Position numbers and translations under genes: made by a program
In this document: positions 23,612 to 35,937 of the stretch, in pieces
Position numbering within the stretch: position 1 is the stretch's first letter
How the letters are laid out: every line of letters begins with the position of its first letter
Source: Knoxdaviesia capensis
Taxonomy: Eukaryota; Ascomycota; Sordariomycetes; Microascales; Gondwanamycetaceae
DNA: 64,000 nucleotides
Direction: 5' to 3'
Assembly (NCBI GenBank): GCA_001510575.1
Contig: LNGK01000005.1
Location: forward strand, 1,619,234 to 1,683,233
The notes under the pieces: model-generated
Told to the model about the DNA's origin: nothing
Seen by the model: the letters and a program-made list of their open reading frames with translations, nothing else
The model's database searches: none

Positions 23612-25298
23612 TTGCGGCATGAGCCATCCTTTCTGGATCTCTCTCGTTCCCATCTCTGCCGGGGTGATTCATTCTACACATTGATAGATGAACATCCTTA
23701 GGGCCTTCTTCTCCAGAGACGTAGTTTCTCTTCCCCCCATAACTGCATTTCTTCCTGGAGATCCATATCTCCTTTCTTTTTTTCCTCCTCGACTCACACC
23801 CTTGGCCTATGGCCTTCCCTCTTCTTTTTTTTTTGCCATGATAGAATGGCCATTATCATCACTACACTACACTGTACATCACACTTGGAGATTCGTTTCA
23901 ACGTTAGGACAGGTTGCAACATGCTTTTTTTTCTTTCTCCGTCTTTTATTCGTCTTCTGCTTTCTGCTTTCTGTGCTTTTTGAGTCGCCCGTGTTCTTTT
24001 TTTTGATTTTTTGTTTACGGAAAAAAAGTCCTTGAACGTCTTGCGGTTTCATTTCACTTCCATCATCGTTTGAAGCTTCGGTTCTCTTTCTTAAAGACAT
24101 TGGAGTTCTTTCTTCTGTTCTGGGTCATTAGGGACTCACTTTTCTTTTCCACAGGGGGTTTACGGGATCTTTCGTCTTTGATTCTCTTCTTTCTCGTTTT
24201 TGGGTGTTTTGCTCCTCTGCCTTTTGCGTATGGTTTCTTCTTTTCGTCTTGTTCGTTCTTGTTTCGTTTCCATCTGCCAGGGGTGCTTAATCGATATCTC
24301 TGCTTCTTGCTTTCCGTTGTTTTCATTCCTCTCTCGCTCTCTGCCACGGGAACAAGCATGTCCCACTTCTCTCTCACTCTTCTCTGGCAATGAAAGCATG
24401 GGTTCAGGCGTTCAATGGGAATTCCGAGTTTTGCTTTTCTGTGTCTGCTTCCCTTGTGTGTTCGTTGATCTTTTGGTTTCTGGGACTTCTTTTTTAGGAC
24501 GGTGAAAACACCTTGATCTTCAGATATACTCTCTTTTTGCTTTCCGTTGGTGGTTTCGTTGCTTTTCGCACCCCGTGGAGGAGAGGGGGTTTAGAGTAGT
24601 CTGTCGTCGTTTCTGGTGTTGATTAGAGATATACGTGAATTTTCTATCTTTTAAGAGGAGTGACTGTGTTTTGTCCTGAAGTAAAACTCGAGTGATCTGA
24701 GATTAGAGTGAAGTAACGCCGTTTATCGCCTGTTCTCGGAGACTAATCATCATATGCTAGAAGCAGAAGCTGAGACTCCGAGGATGAATGCATAAAACGG
24801 GACAATATGATATAGGGAAAGATACATAGACACAACACATAACAAAACACAGACATGAGAAGAAACAAAGACATAGGAAGGAAACAAGTAATCTCAGGTT
24901 ATAAACGCATGTAGAAAGGTCTAGAAGTTTTATGAAGCCAGAGCCAAGAATAAGAAACAGTAAAAAGAGAGAAAAGCAAAAGTCCAACCCTATGGAAAAC
25001 TCCATACACCAGAGAAAAAAAAACCGAAAGTCAAAACCCTTCCCAAGAAACAGTAAAGCAAGACCTGCAACCCTAATTAACGGCCACAATGGGCACAGGG
25101 GAGGACATAACTGAAGAACTAAGAGCCAAAAAAGCCAAAAATCAAAGATAAATATAAAAGAAAGACACAGAGAGGAACACCTAGATAATGTACAAGACGG
25201 GGTGTGGAGATATGGCGTGGTTGGGTGTGCGCCATATAAAAGTGATATGCACAGAACACAGGGTTCGGCGGTATGAGACAGAAAAAGGCGGCAAACGG
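23612..25298. other. Convergent spacer between CHD1 and the SIR2 gene
   Basis: The plus strand is T-rich from about 23700 to 24560 and turns A-rich from about 24760 to 25190, so each half is T-rich on the sense strand of its neighbour. The flip near 24.7 kb probably marks the meeting point of the two 3' flanks. AACCCTAA occurs at 25069-25076. No gene seen. Confidence 0.5.
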
Positions 25299-27467
25299 TT
25301 ACTTGGTCGGATGAAGCATGGGGAGAAGAGCGCCACGGATGGCGACGTCTTCCTGGTCTTCCATCTTGAAGGGCTTCTTGATGTCGCCGGCGAGGACCTG
25401 GACGTTCTTGACCGGGCGGAACACCTGCGAGATATCGGCAGCGGGCTCGGGGCTGCTGCCGGCCATGCGGGCCGCAGCGGCCGCGCGTTTCTTCGCGGCA
25501 GCGCCGGTCGCGGGGGCCTTCTTCTTCTTGGCCGCCGTCTTCGATGCCGCCTTTGCCGCCGGCTTGGCGGCGGCGGCGGCGGCCTTGAAAATGACCCGCG
25601 GCACCGGCTTGGGCGGCTCGGACGGTAGCATGGTGCGGCCCGAGGCCAGCGGCGTGCGTTTCTTCTTCTCGGGGTCGGTGGTAGTAGTCGACGATGACGA
25701 GGAGGTGGAGGCCGGTGCGGTGGTGGTGAACGACAGCTTGGTCTGCTTGGCGGCGGGCTTTTTCTTGGTGGGCGTGGCCACGGCCGCGGCCGACGAGAGC
25801 GCGGCCGGAGGGAGTCTGGGGCTGGCGCCGGGGGTGGGGATGCCCAGGGCGGCGGCCGGACCAAAGTCGGACGACAGCCGCGTGGGCGACAGACACACCT
25901 CGACGGAGGAGCGCGGAGACTTGATGGCGTGGGCCAGCTCGGGGCCGCCGTCTTCGACTTCGACGGGCAGGCCGTAGTCGGGGGCGTCCCAATGCGGCAG
26001 GCCGGCCAGCTCGGCCACGTCGTCGCAGCGGCCGCGCACGACCAGGTCCCAGCACTCGCGGAACTCGGCGCCCGGCGGCTCGGGGTCGAGGTTGATCCAG
26101 GCGGTGAAGCCGTCGCGGCGGCCGCGGGTGACCTGGCAGAACTCCTTGACCAGGCGGCGCACGCCGGGGATCTTCAGGCTGGTGCCGACGACCAGGATGG
26201 CGTCGGGCCGGCAGCGCAGGTCGGCCATGGACACGCTGCCAATGGCGTCCTCGTCCGGGTTGGCCTCGTTGTACAGCACGATGCGCGGGCGCAGGCGGCC
26301 GATGCCCTGGCTGCGCTTGTTGGCGAACTTGAGCCGCACCATCTCCTGCTCGGTGCAGCGCTCGCACAGCGGCGCCTCGGGCCCGCTGAAGATGGCGCGG
26401 CGGAAGTCGTCGAGGAAGCCGCACTTGGTGCACACCATCTTCTGCAGGCCGCCGTGCAGCTGGATGGTGGTCGGCCACGGGCCCTTGTTGTTCAGCGGCA
26501 CGTTGGTGCGCAGCGGCGCCATGGCCACGTCGATGCAGTCGACGTTCTGCGTGTACAGCCGCAGCAGCCGGCCCTCGTCGGCCAGCGACGCGAGCAGGTG
26601 GTGGAAGGCCGTCGGCGCCGCGCGGTCGGTCAGCCGCGCCAGCTCGCTGACCATGGCGTGGAACGACTCGGTCGAGTCGTCGTGGCGGTACACGGCCGCG
26701 TCGAACAGGTGCTTGCCCGACGAGCCCTTGATGTTGTGCTGGGCCTTGAGGGTTTTGAACAGCCCGTGGCCCGACCGGAAGTCGGGGATGCCGGCCGACA
26801 CGCTGATGCCGGCGCCGGCGATCACCACGATCTTCTTCTTGCGCCGCAGCGCCGACAGCAGCCGCTCGACCTTGCGGGCGTCCTCGGATTCCAGGCCGTC
26901 GACGTGTGTGCTAGTCACCGCCGCGGCGCGCAGGTCGAGGTACTCGGTGACGCGGGGCTTGCGGCCGCTGGCCGACGCAGCAGGAGCAGCTGCTGTTGAG
27001 CCGGCCGTGGGGGCGGTGTTGGTGTTGGTGTTGGTGTTGGTGGACTTTCGGCGTTTGGGCGCGGGCGGCTGCTGGCTGGAGTCTGAGGTTGCGGTAAAAG
27101 CGCGACTGCGTGGCCGTTTAGGCGTGGCGGATTTGGCGCGCGAAGGGGTCGTTGATATGGCGACTGAGGCGGTGGTTTTTAGGGGGGTTCTGGCGGTGGC
27201 GGCTTTAGCTGTGGCTGAGGATGACGGAGTCGACGACGAAGACGAAGAAGAAGAAGAAGAAGCAGCACCAGAAGCGGCACCGTCGAGCGGTTTTAGTGCC
27301 GGCGACGCTGGAGGGGACGGAGACTGCGATAATACTGAGAGAGGCGACGACGGAGTAGATAGAGGCGAAGACGCTGGCGGCGACGCTGCGCACGACGATG
27401 GCGGAGGAGTAGAGATGGAGGTTGGAGGTGCCAACAGCGCCGTTGGGGGAGACGACGAAGCGGCCAT
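25299..27467 (-). CDS. SIR2-family NAD-dependent deacetylase, Hst3/Hst4-like
   Basis: Single exon of 722 residues. I chose the ATG at 27467 because the frame further upstream has no earlier ATG except one overlapping the leader. About 200 N-terminal residues are low-complexity Ser/Pro/Thr/Ala. The sirtuin core follows: GAGISVSAGIPDFRS near 215-230, TQNVD near 305, the catalytic His in IQLHGGL near 337, then a Cys-X2-Cys pair and a second Cys-X2-Cys pair for zinc, and VVGTSLKIPG. The C-terminus is Lys/Ala-rich with a possible nuclear signal. Fungal relatives remove acetyl groups from histone H3 lysine 56 and affect genome stability and secondary metabolism. The Hst3/Hst4 assignment rests on core features recalled from memory, while the SIR2 assignment itself is certain. 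The gene is divergent from MED16. Confidence 0.9.
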   Translation of the reverse strand: MAASSSPPTALLAPPTSISTPPPSSCAASPPASSPLSTPSSPLSVLSQSPSPPASPALKPLDGAASGAASSSSSSSSSSTPSSSATAKAATARTPLKTTASVAISTTPSRAKSATPKRPRSRAFTATSDSSQQPPAPKRRKSTNTNTNTNTAPTAGSTAAAPAASASGRKPRVTEYLDLRAAAVTSTHVDGLESEDARKVERLLSALRRKKKIVVIAGAGISVSAGIPDFRSGHGLFKTLKAQHNIKGSSGKHLFDAAVYRHDDSTESFHAMVSELARLTDRAAPTAFHHLLASLADEGRLLRLYTQNVDCIDVAMAPLRTNVPLNNKGPWPTTIQLHGGLQKMVCTKCGFLDDFRRAIFSGPEAPLCERCTEQEMVRLKFANKRSQGIGRLRPRIVLYNEANPDEDAIGSVSMADLRCRPDAILVVGTSLKIPGVRRLVKEFCQVTRGRRDGFTAWINLDPEPPGAEFRECWDLVVRGRCDDVAELAGLPHWDAPDYGLPVEVEDGGPELAHAIKSPRSSVEVCLSPTRLSSDFGPAAALGIPTPGASPRLPPAALSSAAAVATPTKKKPAAKQTKLSFTTTAPASTSSSSSTTTTDPEKKKRTPLASGRTMLPSEPPKPVPRVIFKAAAAAAKPAAKAASKTAAKKKKAPATGAAAKKRAAAAARMAGSSPEPAADISQVFRPVKNVQVLAGDIKKPFKMEDQEDVAIRGALLPMLHPTK

Positions 27468-29388
27468 GATGACGATGAGTGTGGTTTGATTACGGAGAAT
27501 CGGAGAGAAGAAATGACATTGAGGGAGAGAGGAAAAAAGGAAAACAGTAAACAAGAGGGCAGGGCGGCTCTATTTTTGTATATAAATGTCCAAAAATAGC
27601 AACCGGCCGTTTTAAAGAGGAAAGAACGAGCGGATAAGAAGCGTGCTTTCCATTTCCAGAGCGAAGAAGAAGAAAAATAGAAGAAACGAAAGAAGGCCGG
27701 AGTTTGGGGGTTTGGGAGGAAGGAGCAATGGAGGAAGAGAAAATAAAAACACGGGAGAGGAGGAGGAAGGAGGATGAATATTTACGGCCACACACAGACT
27801 TTGAAACTGGCTGAAGTGAGGGCAAAAAAAGAAGGAGAGAGGGAAAAAAAACTTATGGACGGTTCGAGCAAGGCGGCCAGAGAGTCAGCGAAGGGGGAAG
27901 AGAGAAAAGATAAAAACGAGAGAGAGGAGAAGGAGAAGGGAAACTGCGAGTTGAAAAGGCTGAGAAAGGGGGCGGAAGAGAGAGAAGAAATATGGAGAGA
28001 GAAATCGAGAAGAGCAGAGAAAGAGGGAAACAGAAAAGGAAGGAAAGAGGAGAGGAGAGAGAAGACCGGAATGGAAATTAGATCTCGGGAAGAGGCAAGG
28101 AAGGAGAGCAGAAACCGGCCGGTTTAAGGAAAGAAGGGAAGATAAACAACACAGGAGAGAGAGATATGTAATAAACAGCCTCAGCCAAGTCGATCCAGTC
28201 AAAGCCAAAAAAATAAAAATAAAAATAAAAATAAATTCCCCAGCTGGCGAGAGAAACGCTCTCTCTGTCAGGGAAAAATGAGAGGACACCAACGGGAAGG
28301 GGGATGCTCTCTTTTTTTCTGGGTTGGCGGCTGTCGATTGACGTTGAAAAGCGGAACGAACGAACCCTTCTTTCCCTCTCTCTGTTTTCAATGCTGGCCG
28401 GGTTTTTAGTTTTAATTTTCTCCAGGAGCCCGGTATAAAGCTGATTTTTTCCCTCCAGAAACTGCACACGACACAGCTTCGTGCGCAAGGGGGTTTGTTT
28501 ATCTTCGCTATTCCTTGTTTGGTGGATGGCAGCCAACCAAGGTGCCCGGACTGAGCCTTGCTTCGGGCGCTGCATAAGCCGTGGGACAGACACAATCAAA
28601 ACACCGCTTCTCTCGCAGCCTCACACTTCTGTCTGTCCACATATCTATCTCCGGCGATTTTGCAGTCCCCTTTTTCCAGCCAGAAACCCCGATCATCATA
28701 TCAACAGTCGCTTCTTTGGAGCGTTGCCCGGTCAGAAACCTGAGGTGCAGGGATGATGACGGCACATGCGCTGACTTGGCGGGGGCCGTAAATATGAAGA
28801 CACTGCTGTGGCATTGGATTGTGGGAGTGTGTATCAAGACTTGTGGTGCTGGACATTTCAATATGGTGTTCCACAAACCGGTCATATACTTGTGGCCTGA
28901 TGCAACCCTAAGGCCCAAACCCCACACCCTAACACAACCCTTATCTCGTGTAGTCACTTTTTGCCCTTTTCTGAATTTCGGTCTGCTTCTATCCAGCCTT
29001 TCTTCTTCCTTTCTTACAAGAACTGAATATCGTCGGCCATGAATCAGGGACAACTGGATTCGTCTCCCCATTGATATATATCTGTTTTGGGAGTTAATTC
29101 CCTGCTTTCTTTTGATAGAGTTTTGGCTTATTTCTTTCAAATCCCACATCAAGCTTGTTCTCGCTTCTTTTTGATATTCCCATTCCTACTACATACTGCG
29201 CCCTACTCTCTTCTTCTCTGTTCAGCATTCCTCTAGGGTTTATCTTATAGGGTTTGTCCTATATCTACTACCCCCAGACCTGGAATCCCCTCTCCTAGTA
29301 GAGGAGGCTTTGCAGAAAGGCCTCCTCCTACTCTTCCTCCTTGAACACCCTCTGTAATCTCCCTCCCCATCCTCCCCCACCCTCCGCC
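27468..29388. promoter_or_regulatory. Divergent region between SIR2 and MED16
   Basis: The plus strand is strongly purine-rich from about 27640 to 28140, meaning a pyrimidine-rich SIR2-side leader. After about 28300 it becomes pyrimidine-rich on the MED16 side. It contains AAATA-type repeats at 28208-28232 and telomere-like motifs at 28904-28911, 28926-28932, 29234-29240 and 29248-29254. No coding gene seen. Confidence 0.5.
28904..28932. promoter_or_regulatory. Paired telomere-like motifs in the MED16 upstream region
   Basis: AACCCTAA (28904-28911) and ACCCTAA (28926-28932) lie about 460-485 nt before the MED16 ATG, in the same orientation. Binding by a Tbf1-like factor is inference. Confidence 0.4.
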
Positions 29389-30424
29389 ATGTCGATATCC
29401 ATGATGCCCGGCGCTGACACGGCCATGGCCGCCACTCTGCCGGATGTAACCGATCTGTTCGGCGAAGACGGCGGCGTCGACATGGACGTGGACGGCCAGA
29501 ACGGGCCCGGCGTCGACGTGGCGCTGGCGCTGAGCCACCCGCAGGTGCCGAGCAACCTGCGGCGGCGGCTCGACGAGCTCCGCGTCCGCGGCTGCAACCA
29601 GTGAGTAGTGCCGAGCCTTTCCCGTCCTTGCACGCCCGGCGCGGTTCTTCTGTTTGTGTGTCTAACCGTTCTGCTGCACAGACTGGTGGCCTGGTCCAAC
29701 ATCGGCACCATCGCGTCGGTGGCCGCCGACGGCCGCTCGGTCGAGCTGCGCCACCTGCGCGCGCGGCCCGACGACGGCGCGTGGGAGCTGAGCGACCCGA
29801 CCACGCCGGCGCTGATCCTCGCGGCCGAGAACTCGTCGATCGTGCACCTGACGTGGGCGGCCACCGCGAGCCCGGAGCTGGCGGTCATCGACTCGGTCGG
29901 CCGCGTGGCCATTGTGTCGTTCCCCATGACGCTGAACAAGCCGCACCCGACGCGCAAGTGGGATCTGGACACGCCGGATGATCTGGCGGCCGTGGTCGGG
30001 TGTTTCTGGCTGCCGCTGATGCCGCAGGCCCGCCAGGTGAGCAGCCCTTTCTTCCCCTTTTTTTGTCCGTTGGACGGTTTTGATTGTGGAGTCCCGGTTG
30101 CTAACCCTGTGCATCTAGTACAACGTGCTGCACGGCCCGGCGGTCAAGGAAAACGTCAACTACCGATACGACAACTCGTTTATCCACGTCTACAGCCCGT
30201 ACGGCCCGTGGCATCCGAATCTGTCCAAGAGCGCGCTTATCTCTGCCACGCGGAACGGCATGCTCAAGATGTTCTGGACGCAGAATACGGGACGGATCGA
30301 AGAGACCACGATCGAGCTGGAGAGCATTATTTCCAGTGATGACCAGATCACTCACGCGTCGATGTGCACTGACAAGAGTAAGTATCCGTTTGCTCACCGC
30401 ATCGCCTTGTGGGTGGTGATAGCA

Positions 30425-30477
<53 letters not shown>

Positions 30478-32985
30478 TACTAACCATCTCTCCATCCAGA
30501 CACGCTGCTGGTCACTCTAGCCACTGCCTCCAAACACATCCGCGTCATCCGCCTCACCATCGACTGGGGCCTGTCGCAAGCCGACAAGCAGCCGATTCCC
30601 ATGATGCCGCTGAACCCGTCTCTCAGCGAACGCCACATTGCCGTGACCAAGTGGCTGCAGCCAACCGACGCCGCGTCGGCCATCGACCAGGCCGCAACCC
30701 AACTCTCGTACCTCGAGGTGCTCCCATCCGTGCTGGACAGCAACGGCGCGCAACGGTTTGTGCCGCCGATGATCCTCGCCGCGCGCGTGTACCTCCCGGG
30801 CGCGGCGTCGTCGGTGATGTCCGACGCCGGCCCGCACCAGCCGCAAACGGTGATCGACCGGTGGGAGCTGGTGACCGAGCAGCACGCGACGCTGCACCCG
30901 GCGTTCGAGAGCCTGGGCCACCGGCGGCCGGCCGCGGCCAACGACGCGCAGCTCACGTCGCGGCTGCGCAAGCTGGACCCGATCGTCATCGCCGCCAAGG
31001 TGCTGGTCAACATCGAGACCATCCAGTTCGGCCGCGTCATCTGCTTCTTCTTCGCCGACGGCGCCGTCGAGTACCGCGACCGCTCGACCATGGCGGAGAT
31101 CTACAACGAAGTCAACCTGGCGCGCATCTCGATTCTGAACCAGGCCGGCTTTGGCTTCTACGATCCGCTGCCGTGCCTGAGTGCCACGCTGTCGCCGACC
31201 AACTGCTCGCTGGCCCAGGTGGCGTACTCCGGCTCGGTGCGGTGGAAGAGTCTGGCGTGTCCGGAGGACTATCAGATTGGGAGTACGAAGGATGATGGTA
31301 AGCTTTGCCGTGCTTCTACCGGTGGTGGTGCCGTGACACAACCGTGATGCTAACATTCTTGTCTAGAGAAATACCTTGGTCTCATTACCGGCCTCGCTTT
31401 GACGACCGGAACTGCCACCTTCTACCATATCAACATGGACGATGTTCTGGCCATTGCGCGGACGTTCCGGGACAAGCCAAGTACGTTGCATTTCCATGTC
31501 TTCTGCTCTCTCTCTCTCTCTCTCTCTCTCTGTCTATATATATATATATATATATATATACATACTTTTGGAGTTGTCCCAGCTAACCCTAGCCTGCTCC
31601 TAGGATTCACCTTTGACTGGATCTCTGATATCATCCGCATGCTCAAGATCACGGTTGACTACTCGGAAGACAGTCACCACGACAGCCTCATGAGAAACCA
31701 GCAACTTCAGGTCTGCCTCAGCATCATGAACCACATCGGCTTCAACGGCATGTTTGCGAAACGGACGTTTGCCAGCAAATTTGCCGACATTGCGCTGAGC
31801 GTGCGCAACATTGTCATTGTCATCACGGTGGCCAGCAGCACGCCGCAGAGCATCCGCGACCGCATGAACCCGCTGGACGAGCCGGAGGTGGTGGAGGTTC
31901 TCAACGGGTGTGCCGAGTGGTCGCTCAAGCTGATCGGCTGGATCTGCGACAGCCTGTACGAGCTGATGGACAACCCGTTTTTTGTGGACCTGCTGGCGCC
32001 CAACAAACACCAGCAGGCGATCAAGTTCCTGCAGGACCAGAACTCCATTGCGCTGCAGCTGCTGCTGTGCTCGGCCACGCGCGGCTTCCTGGTGGCCGTG
32101 TGCCGGCGGCTGGCGCACCTGGACAACCTGAGCGTGCGGGCGATCGAGTTCTACGAGAAGAACGCGGCCGACCCGGGCAAGACGTTCGACTGGAGCCTGT
32201 ACTGGGCGTACCAGCGCATGCACACCATCTCGGCGGCCGGCCACGTCAAGGTGACCGAGTTTGAGAAGCTGCTGGCCACGCTGGGCAGCGACGTGCACTC
32301 GGTGTACATGAAGTCGCTGAAGTCGATGGCCACCAAGATGGTGTCGCACCAGCAGGCCTCACAGCCCGGCGGAGCTGCGGCTGCGGCCGCGGCCGCAGCT
32401 GCTGCCGCGGCTGCCGGCGGCGCAGACGGGGCCGCCATGTCCCGCCAGGTCGAGGCGACCATGAAGACGCTGCGCGCGAACGTGGAGAGCAACCTGCTGC
32501 TGTGCGCCGGCGCCACCGGCTCGCTGTACGCGGTGATGCGCCAGTTCCTGCTGACGCACCTGCCGGGCTTCCGCGCGCAGACGGATGCCGCGCAGCTGTT
32601 CTTTGCGGACTACAGCCTGCTGGGGCTCGACGACTCGGACACCGGCCTCGCCCACAGCCGCCGCGAGCGCATCCTGGTCGACGTGTTCCGCCGCGTGGCG
32701 CTGCCGACCGAGGCGCTGTCGTCCGGCATCTCCTCCATCGACACCGCCTTGCCGCCGCCGCCGCCGCCCGCGCCCACGGCCCCTGGCGCCCCGGCGCCGC
32801 CGCGCCCGGGGGTCTCGTCGACCGGGCTGTGGCGCCAGTGCTCGCGGTGCGCCAACCTGATGGACGATGTGGTGGGGTTCCGCTCTGGGTTTAACTTCAT
32901 TCTGACGCGCCAGCGCCGGTGTAAGTGTGGTGCTGCATGGGTACTGATTCCCCCGAGAGACGCGCTGCCGAAGCGCATGAAGTAG
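29389..32985 (+). CDS. MED16: Mediator complex subunit 16 (MED16/Sin4)
   Basis: Six exons: 29389-29600, 29682-30036, 30119-30377, 30500-31297, 31367-31480 and 31604-32985. The product is 1039 residues. The N-terminal half fits the beta-propeller-like part of MED16, including LVAWSNIGTIASV and the YSPYGPWHPNLSKSALISAT block. The C-terminal half is helical, with a polyalanine run near residue 840. The end has CSRC near residue 990 and CKCGAAW about 30 residues later, a likely zinc-binding pair typical of the fungal protein. MED16 belongs to the Mediator tail, which relays activators to RNA polymerase II. The third intron holds a 45-nt AG repeat and the fifth a CT run followed by a TA run. Both sit in otherwise normal GT-AG introns, and every phase closes. 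Confidence 0.92.
30429..30473 (+). repeat. (AG)22 microsatellite inside MED16 intron 3
   Basis: A 45-nt uninterrupted AG dinucleotide run, purine-rich on the sense strand. This is the opposite of the pyrimidine bias expected in introns. It ends 26 nt before the acceptor. Confidence 0.95.
31506..31560 (+). repeat. CT run plus (TA)13 run inside MED16 intron 5
   Basis: CT repeats at 31506-31531 are followed by TA repeats at 31535-31560. They occupy much of the 123-bp intron. Confidence 0.95.
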
Positions 32986-33483
32986 TCGTGTAGAGGTGGG
33001 GGTTGGACGTTTGGAGACTTTGACCTGGAACAGCTGTTACTTCCTTTTTTTCTTTTCTTTTTTGCGGGTAGAGCGGAGGAAACGGCTCTTGGTTTTTGTG
33101 TTCTTTTCTTCCTTCTTCTCTTACTAGTTTGCAGTGAAAATGGAGTCTGGTCTGTCCGTAACTATCTCGCCGTGAAGTCCTGTCGTGAAGTGATGATGAA
33201 GTTAGGGTTATGAACTCTGGGTTAGGGTCCGCCATGATTAGTCAGCGATTTGCTGGTGATACAACGACGTCCAATTTCGAGCTCACCCGGGACGCAAACG
33301 CAACCTCAAACTCACCGAAACATGCTGTAGCCACTTCGACTTTTCTGCTTCTCTCTCTCTCTGGCTGCTGTATATTTGAGATCCAGCTTCTATTGCAGAT
33401 ACACCCCCGAAGAAATCCAAGAAACCCGGCCCTCAACTTCGACAAACGCATAGCTCACAGCCCCCCTAAGCTTGCATCTCGCG
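32986..33483. promoter_or_regulatory. MED16-TRS65 spacer with telomere-like motifs
   Basis: A 498-nt tandem spacer. TTAGGGTTA (33202-33210) and TTAGGG (33222-33227) lie about 260-280 nt before the TRS65 ATG. A short CT run sits at 33351-33362. No gene seen. Confidence 0.45.
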
Positions 33484-35607
33484 ATGGCCTCATCTCCTGG
33501 AACCGCGGAAGCCCTGGCTTCTCAGGCCGACGAGTTTGTCGAAACGTCGCAGTTGACGTACCTTGTGCCGGCTGCGACAAACGCCACGCTCGAGGAGATC
33601 TTTGCGGGCTGCGCCGAGCAGAGTGTGGCGTCGCAGTCGCTGATTGACGCCATCGAGACGCGGGAGTTTGTGTTCTTCGGTGTGTGTGCTTCTTGCGTTT
33701 CCCCGGTTTCCCCCAGTCAACCCTTGCACCGGGTGATTTGCTGGCTTTGCTAACACATTCCTGCACCCCCAGACGAAACCGTCGATGTGCTCCTGATTCT
33801 CCGCACGCCGTGGGCGGAAGAAGCGGCGCTGCGCTCACATCTGCGCCGGCTGGTGGTGGTGCTGGAGGCGCAGATTGTGAACAAGCCGATGGCGTCGGAG
33901 CGGGACGGCATGCCGCCGCAGCAGGACGTGGTCTTCTCGGGCCAGCTGGAGGACACGGACGATCCGTTCATTGTGGTTGACGACGAGGGCGGCGGGGACG
34001 ACGACGACGACGACGGGGAGGGTGAAGACGGTGCGGCGCCGCCCAAGTTCGTGTATGCCGTATGGAAGATGCCGGTGTTCCTGGCGCGGCCGCGCATTCG
34101 GCTGCAGAACCCGGCGGTGATCTTCACGGCGTCGGCGAGCTTGCGGCCGGTCGATGAGGATGCGGCGGCGGCCGAAGCACAACACGAGGTGGAAGACGCC
34201 GAGGCGGCCGACGAGGCCGATGCTGCCGAACCCCTCGGCAACACTGCTGCTTCCCGCAAGAGCACGTACCTGGCCAGCGGCATGCCGGCTGGTCTGAACC
34301 TGCTAGACGCGTTCGCCATGGATGGCGCCCTGGGCGGCGTCAAGCCGCGGCTGTCCGCGCTGCGCGTGTCGCGCGTGGCGCCACTCACCAACCCCCGCGA
34401 GCAGATGCGCCCGCTCCGCGCTCTCCCGCACCTCGGCCTGCGCATCACCGCGGCCCTGCACACTCGCATCCGCTTCTCGCGGCCCACCACCGTGCCCGCC
34501 ACCACCGACCTGCTCGCGCTGCTGGAGGTCGACTTCACCGGCCTGTTCGACTGCCCCGTCGTGCTCGACCACATCGACCTGGCCGTGCGCGGCGGCGCCG
34601 TCAAGGACATGGCGGCCGTGGCCGGCGCCGCGCTGGCGCTGCCGATGACGTGCGGGCCGCGCGACCACGTGACGTTCTTCTACCGGCTGGAGCCGACCGG
34701 CGACGACGCGGCGCGGCCGGGCGTGCGCGAGCTGGACATTGCCATCTCGGCCACCGCGGTGCTGGCCGCCGGCCACAGCACGCCGCGGCTGCGCATGGCG
34801 TGGACCACGCCCATCTCGTTCGTCGTGCCGGTCAACCCGGGCTTCGGCACCGCCACCCCGCCGATCCAGCGCGCCCACCGCCCCGCCCAGCTGTCCATCT
34901 CCGGCGGCGACTCGTCGCTGACCGCGCCGGCCGTCAGCCGCCCCGACGCGCTGCCGGCCCTCGAGGCCGCGTCGCGCGCCGTCGAGACCACCATCCCCGA
35001 CCTCGGCATCACCATGACCTTCAGCGCGCCCCCCGCGCCTGTGTTCGCCGGCGACGTGTTCGCCTGGACCGTGTACGTGCTCAACCGCTCGACCGACCGC
35101 GCGCCCGCGGCCCCCGCGCGCAAGCTCGCCCTCGTCGCCATCCCGCGCCGCCGCCGCAACGACCTGCGGATTGTGCGCCCGCCGTCCACGGGGACCGGCG
35201 TGGCCGGCATCCTCGCAGCCGGCGGCGGCGCAGCCGGCGGCTACCGGCGCGCCAACGCCTCGACCGCCTCCGCCGCCGCCTCCGCGCCACCTCCGCATCC
35301 GGCCGCCCCGCACACCGTGACGTCGCCGATCGCCGACGCCGTGCTCGACGAGAACATCGTGCACGCCATGCAACGCAACTCGCTGGTCGACTCGACCGAG
35401 GTGGTGTGTCTGAGCGCCGACGTGCGCATCGGCCCGCTGGCCCCCGGCGCCTGCCACGTCGCCGAGATGCGCTTCCTGGCCCTGCAGGACGGCGTGGTCG
35501 GCCTCGAGGCGGTGCGGGTTATTGATCTGGTCAGCCAGGAACACGTCGATGTGCGGGAGCTGCCGAGCATGGTTGTTGAGCGCCGAGAGGTTGCGGCTGC
35601 AGCGTGA
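33484..35607 (+). CDS. TRS65: TRAPPII complex subunit Trs65
   Basis: Two exons, 33484-33679 and 33773-35607, give 676 residues. The last 70 residues carry the Trs65 signature (EVVCLSADVRIGPLAPGAC, then LQDGVVGLEAVRVIDL), and an earlier FAGDVFAWTVYVLN strand fits its Ig-like folds. An acidic GGG-DDDDDD stretch lies near residue 138, and Ala/Asp/Glu-rich low complexity lies near 195-225. Trs65 helps assemble TRAPPII, the exchange factor for Rab GTPases Ypt31/32 at the late Golgi. It is fungal-specific, which supports the taxonomic call. It lies in tandem with MED16 and converges with SLD3. The single intron has a GTGTGT donor; its phase closes and joins FVFF to DETVDVLLIL. Confidence 0.9.
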
Positions 35608-35738
35608 GGGGCGATGCCGCTCTCCGGTGTCCGGTGCCGGATTGGAGCATCCGGTTGAGGAGGTGTAGCGTATTCCATTCACACATCTGTACATTGTTTC
35701 TTCCTGACGAACATCAAGCCTGCATGTTTATAATGACT

Positions 35739-35775
<37 letters not shown>

Positions 35776-35937
35776 TAAATCATGAACAAAATTCCTCATC
35801 TATAATCTAAAGCCAGTATCAATCAATGCACCTCGTTGGGGAAAAAAAATGCTCAGGACGCCTGTTCGTAGTTCTCTTGATCGATCGTGATCTCGCGCCT
35901 CCTCTTTCCGTCTCTCACATCGGTATATAGTCGCGTC
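35608..35937. other. Convergent TRS65-SLD3 spacer
   Basis: 330 nt between two stop codons. It holds the CA repeat at 35741-35770 and nothing else recognisable. Both 3' UTRs must lie here. Confidence 0.6.
35741..35770. repeat. (CA)15 microsatellite
   Basis: Fifteen uninterrupted CA units in the shared 3' spacer of TRS65 and SLD3. Confidence 0.95.

Noticed and set aside
24757..26478. A 573-codon minus frame running from SIR2 into its 3' flank
   Set aside because: It is out of phase with the sirtuin core. The true frame ends at 25299, and the rest is Phe/Leu/Cys-rich noncoding translation.
33684..33760. Continuous reading through the TRS65 intron
   Set aside because: The frame would hit a stop within the intron, and a GT-AG intron with closing phase joins the two conserved parts.
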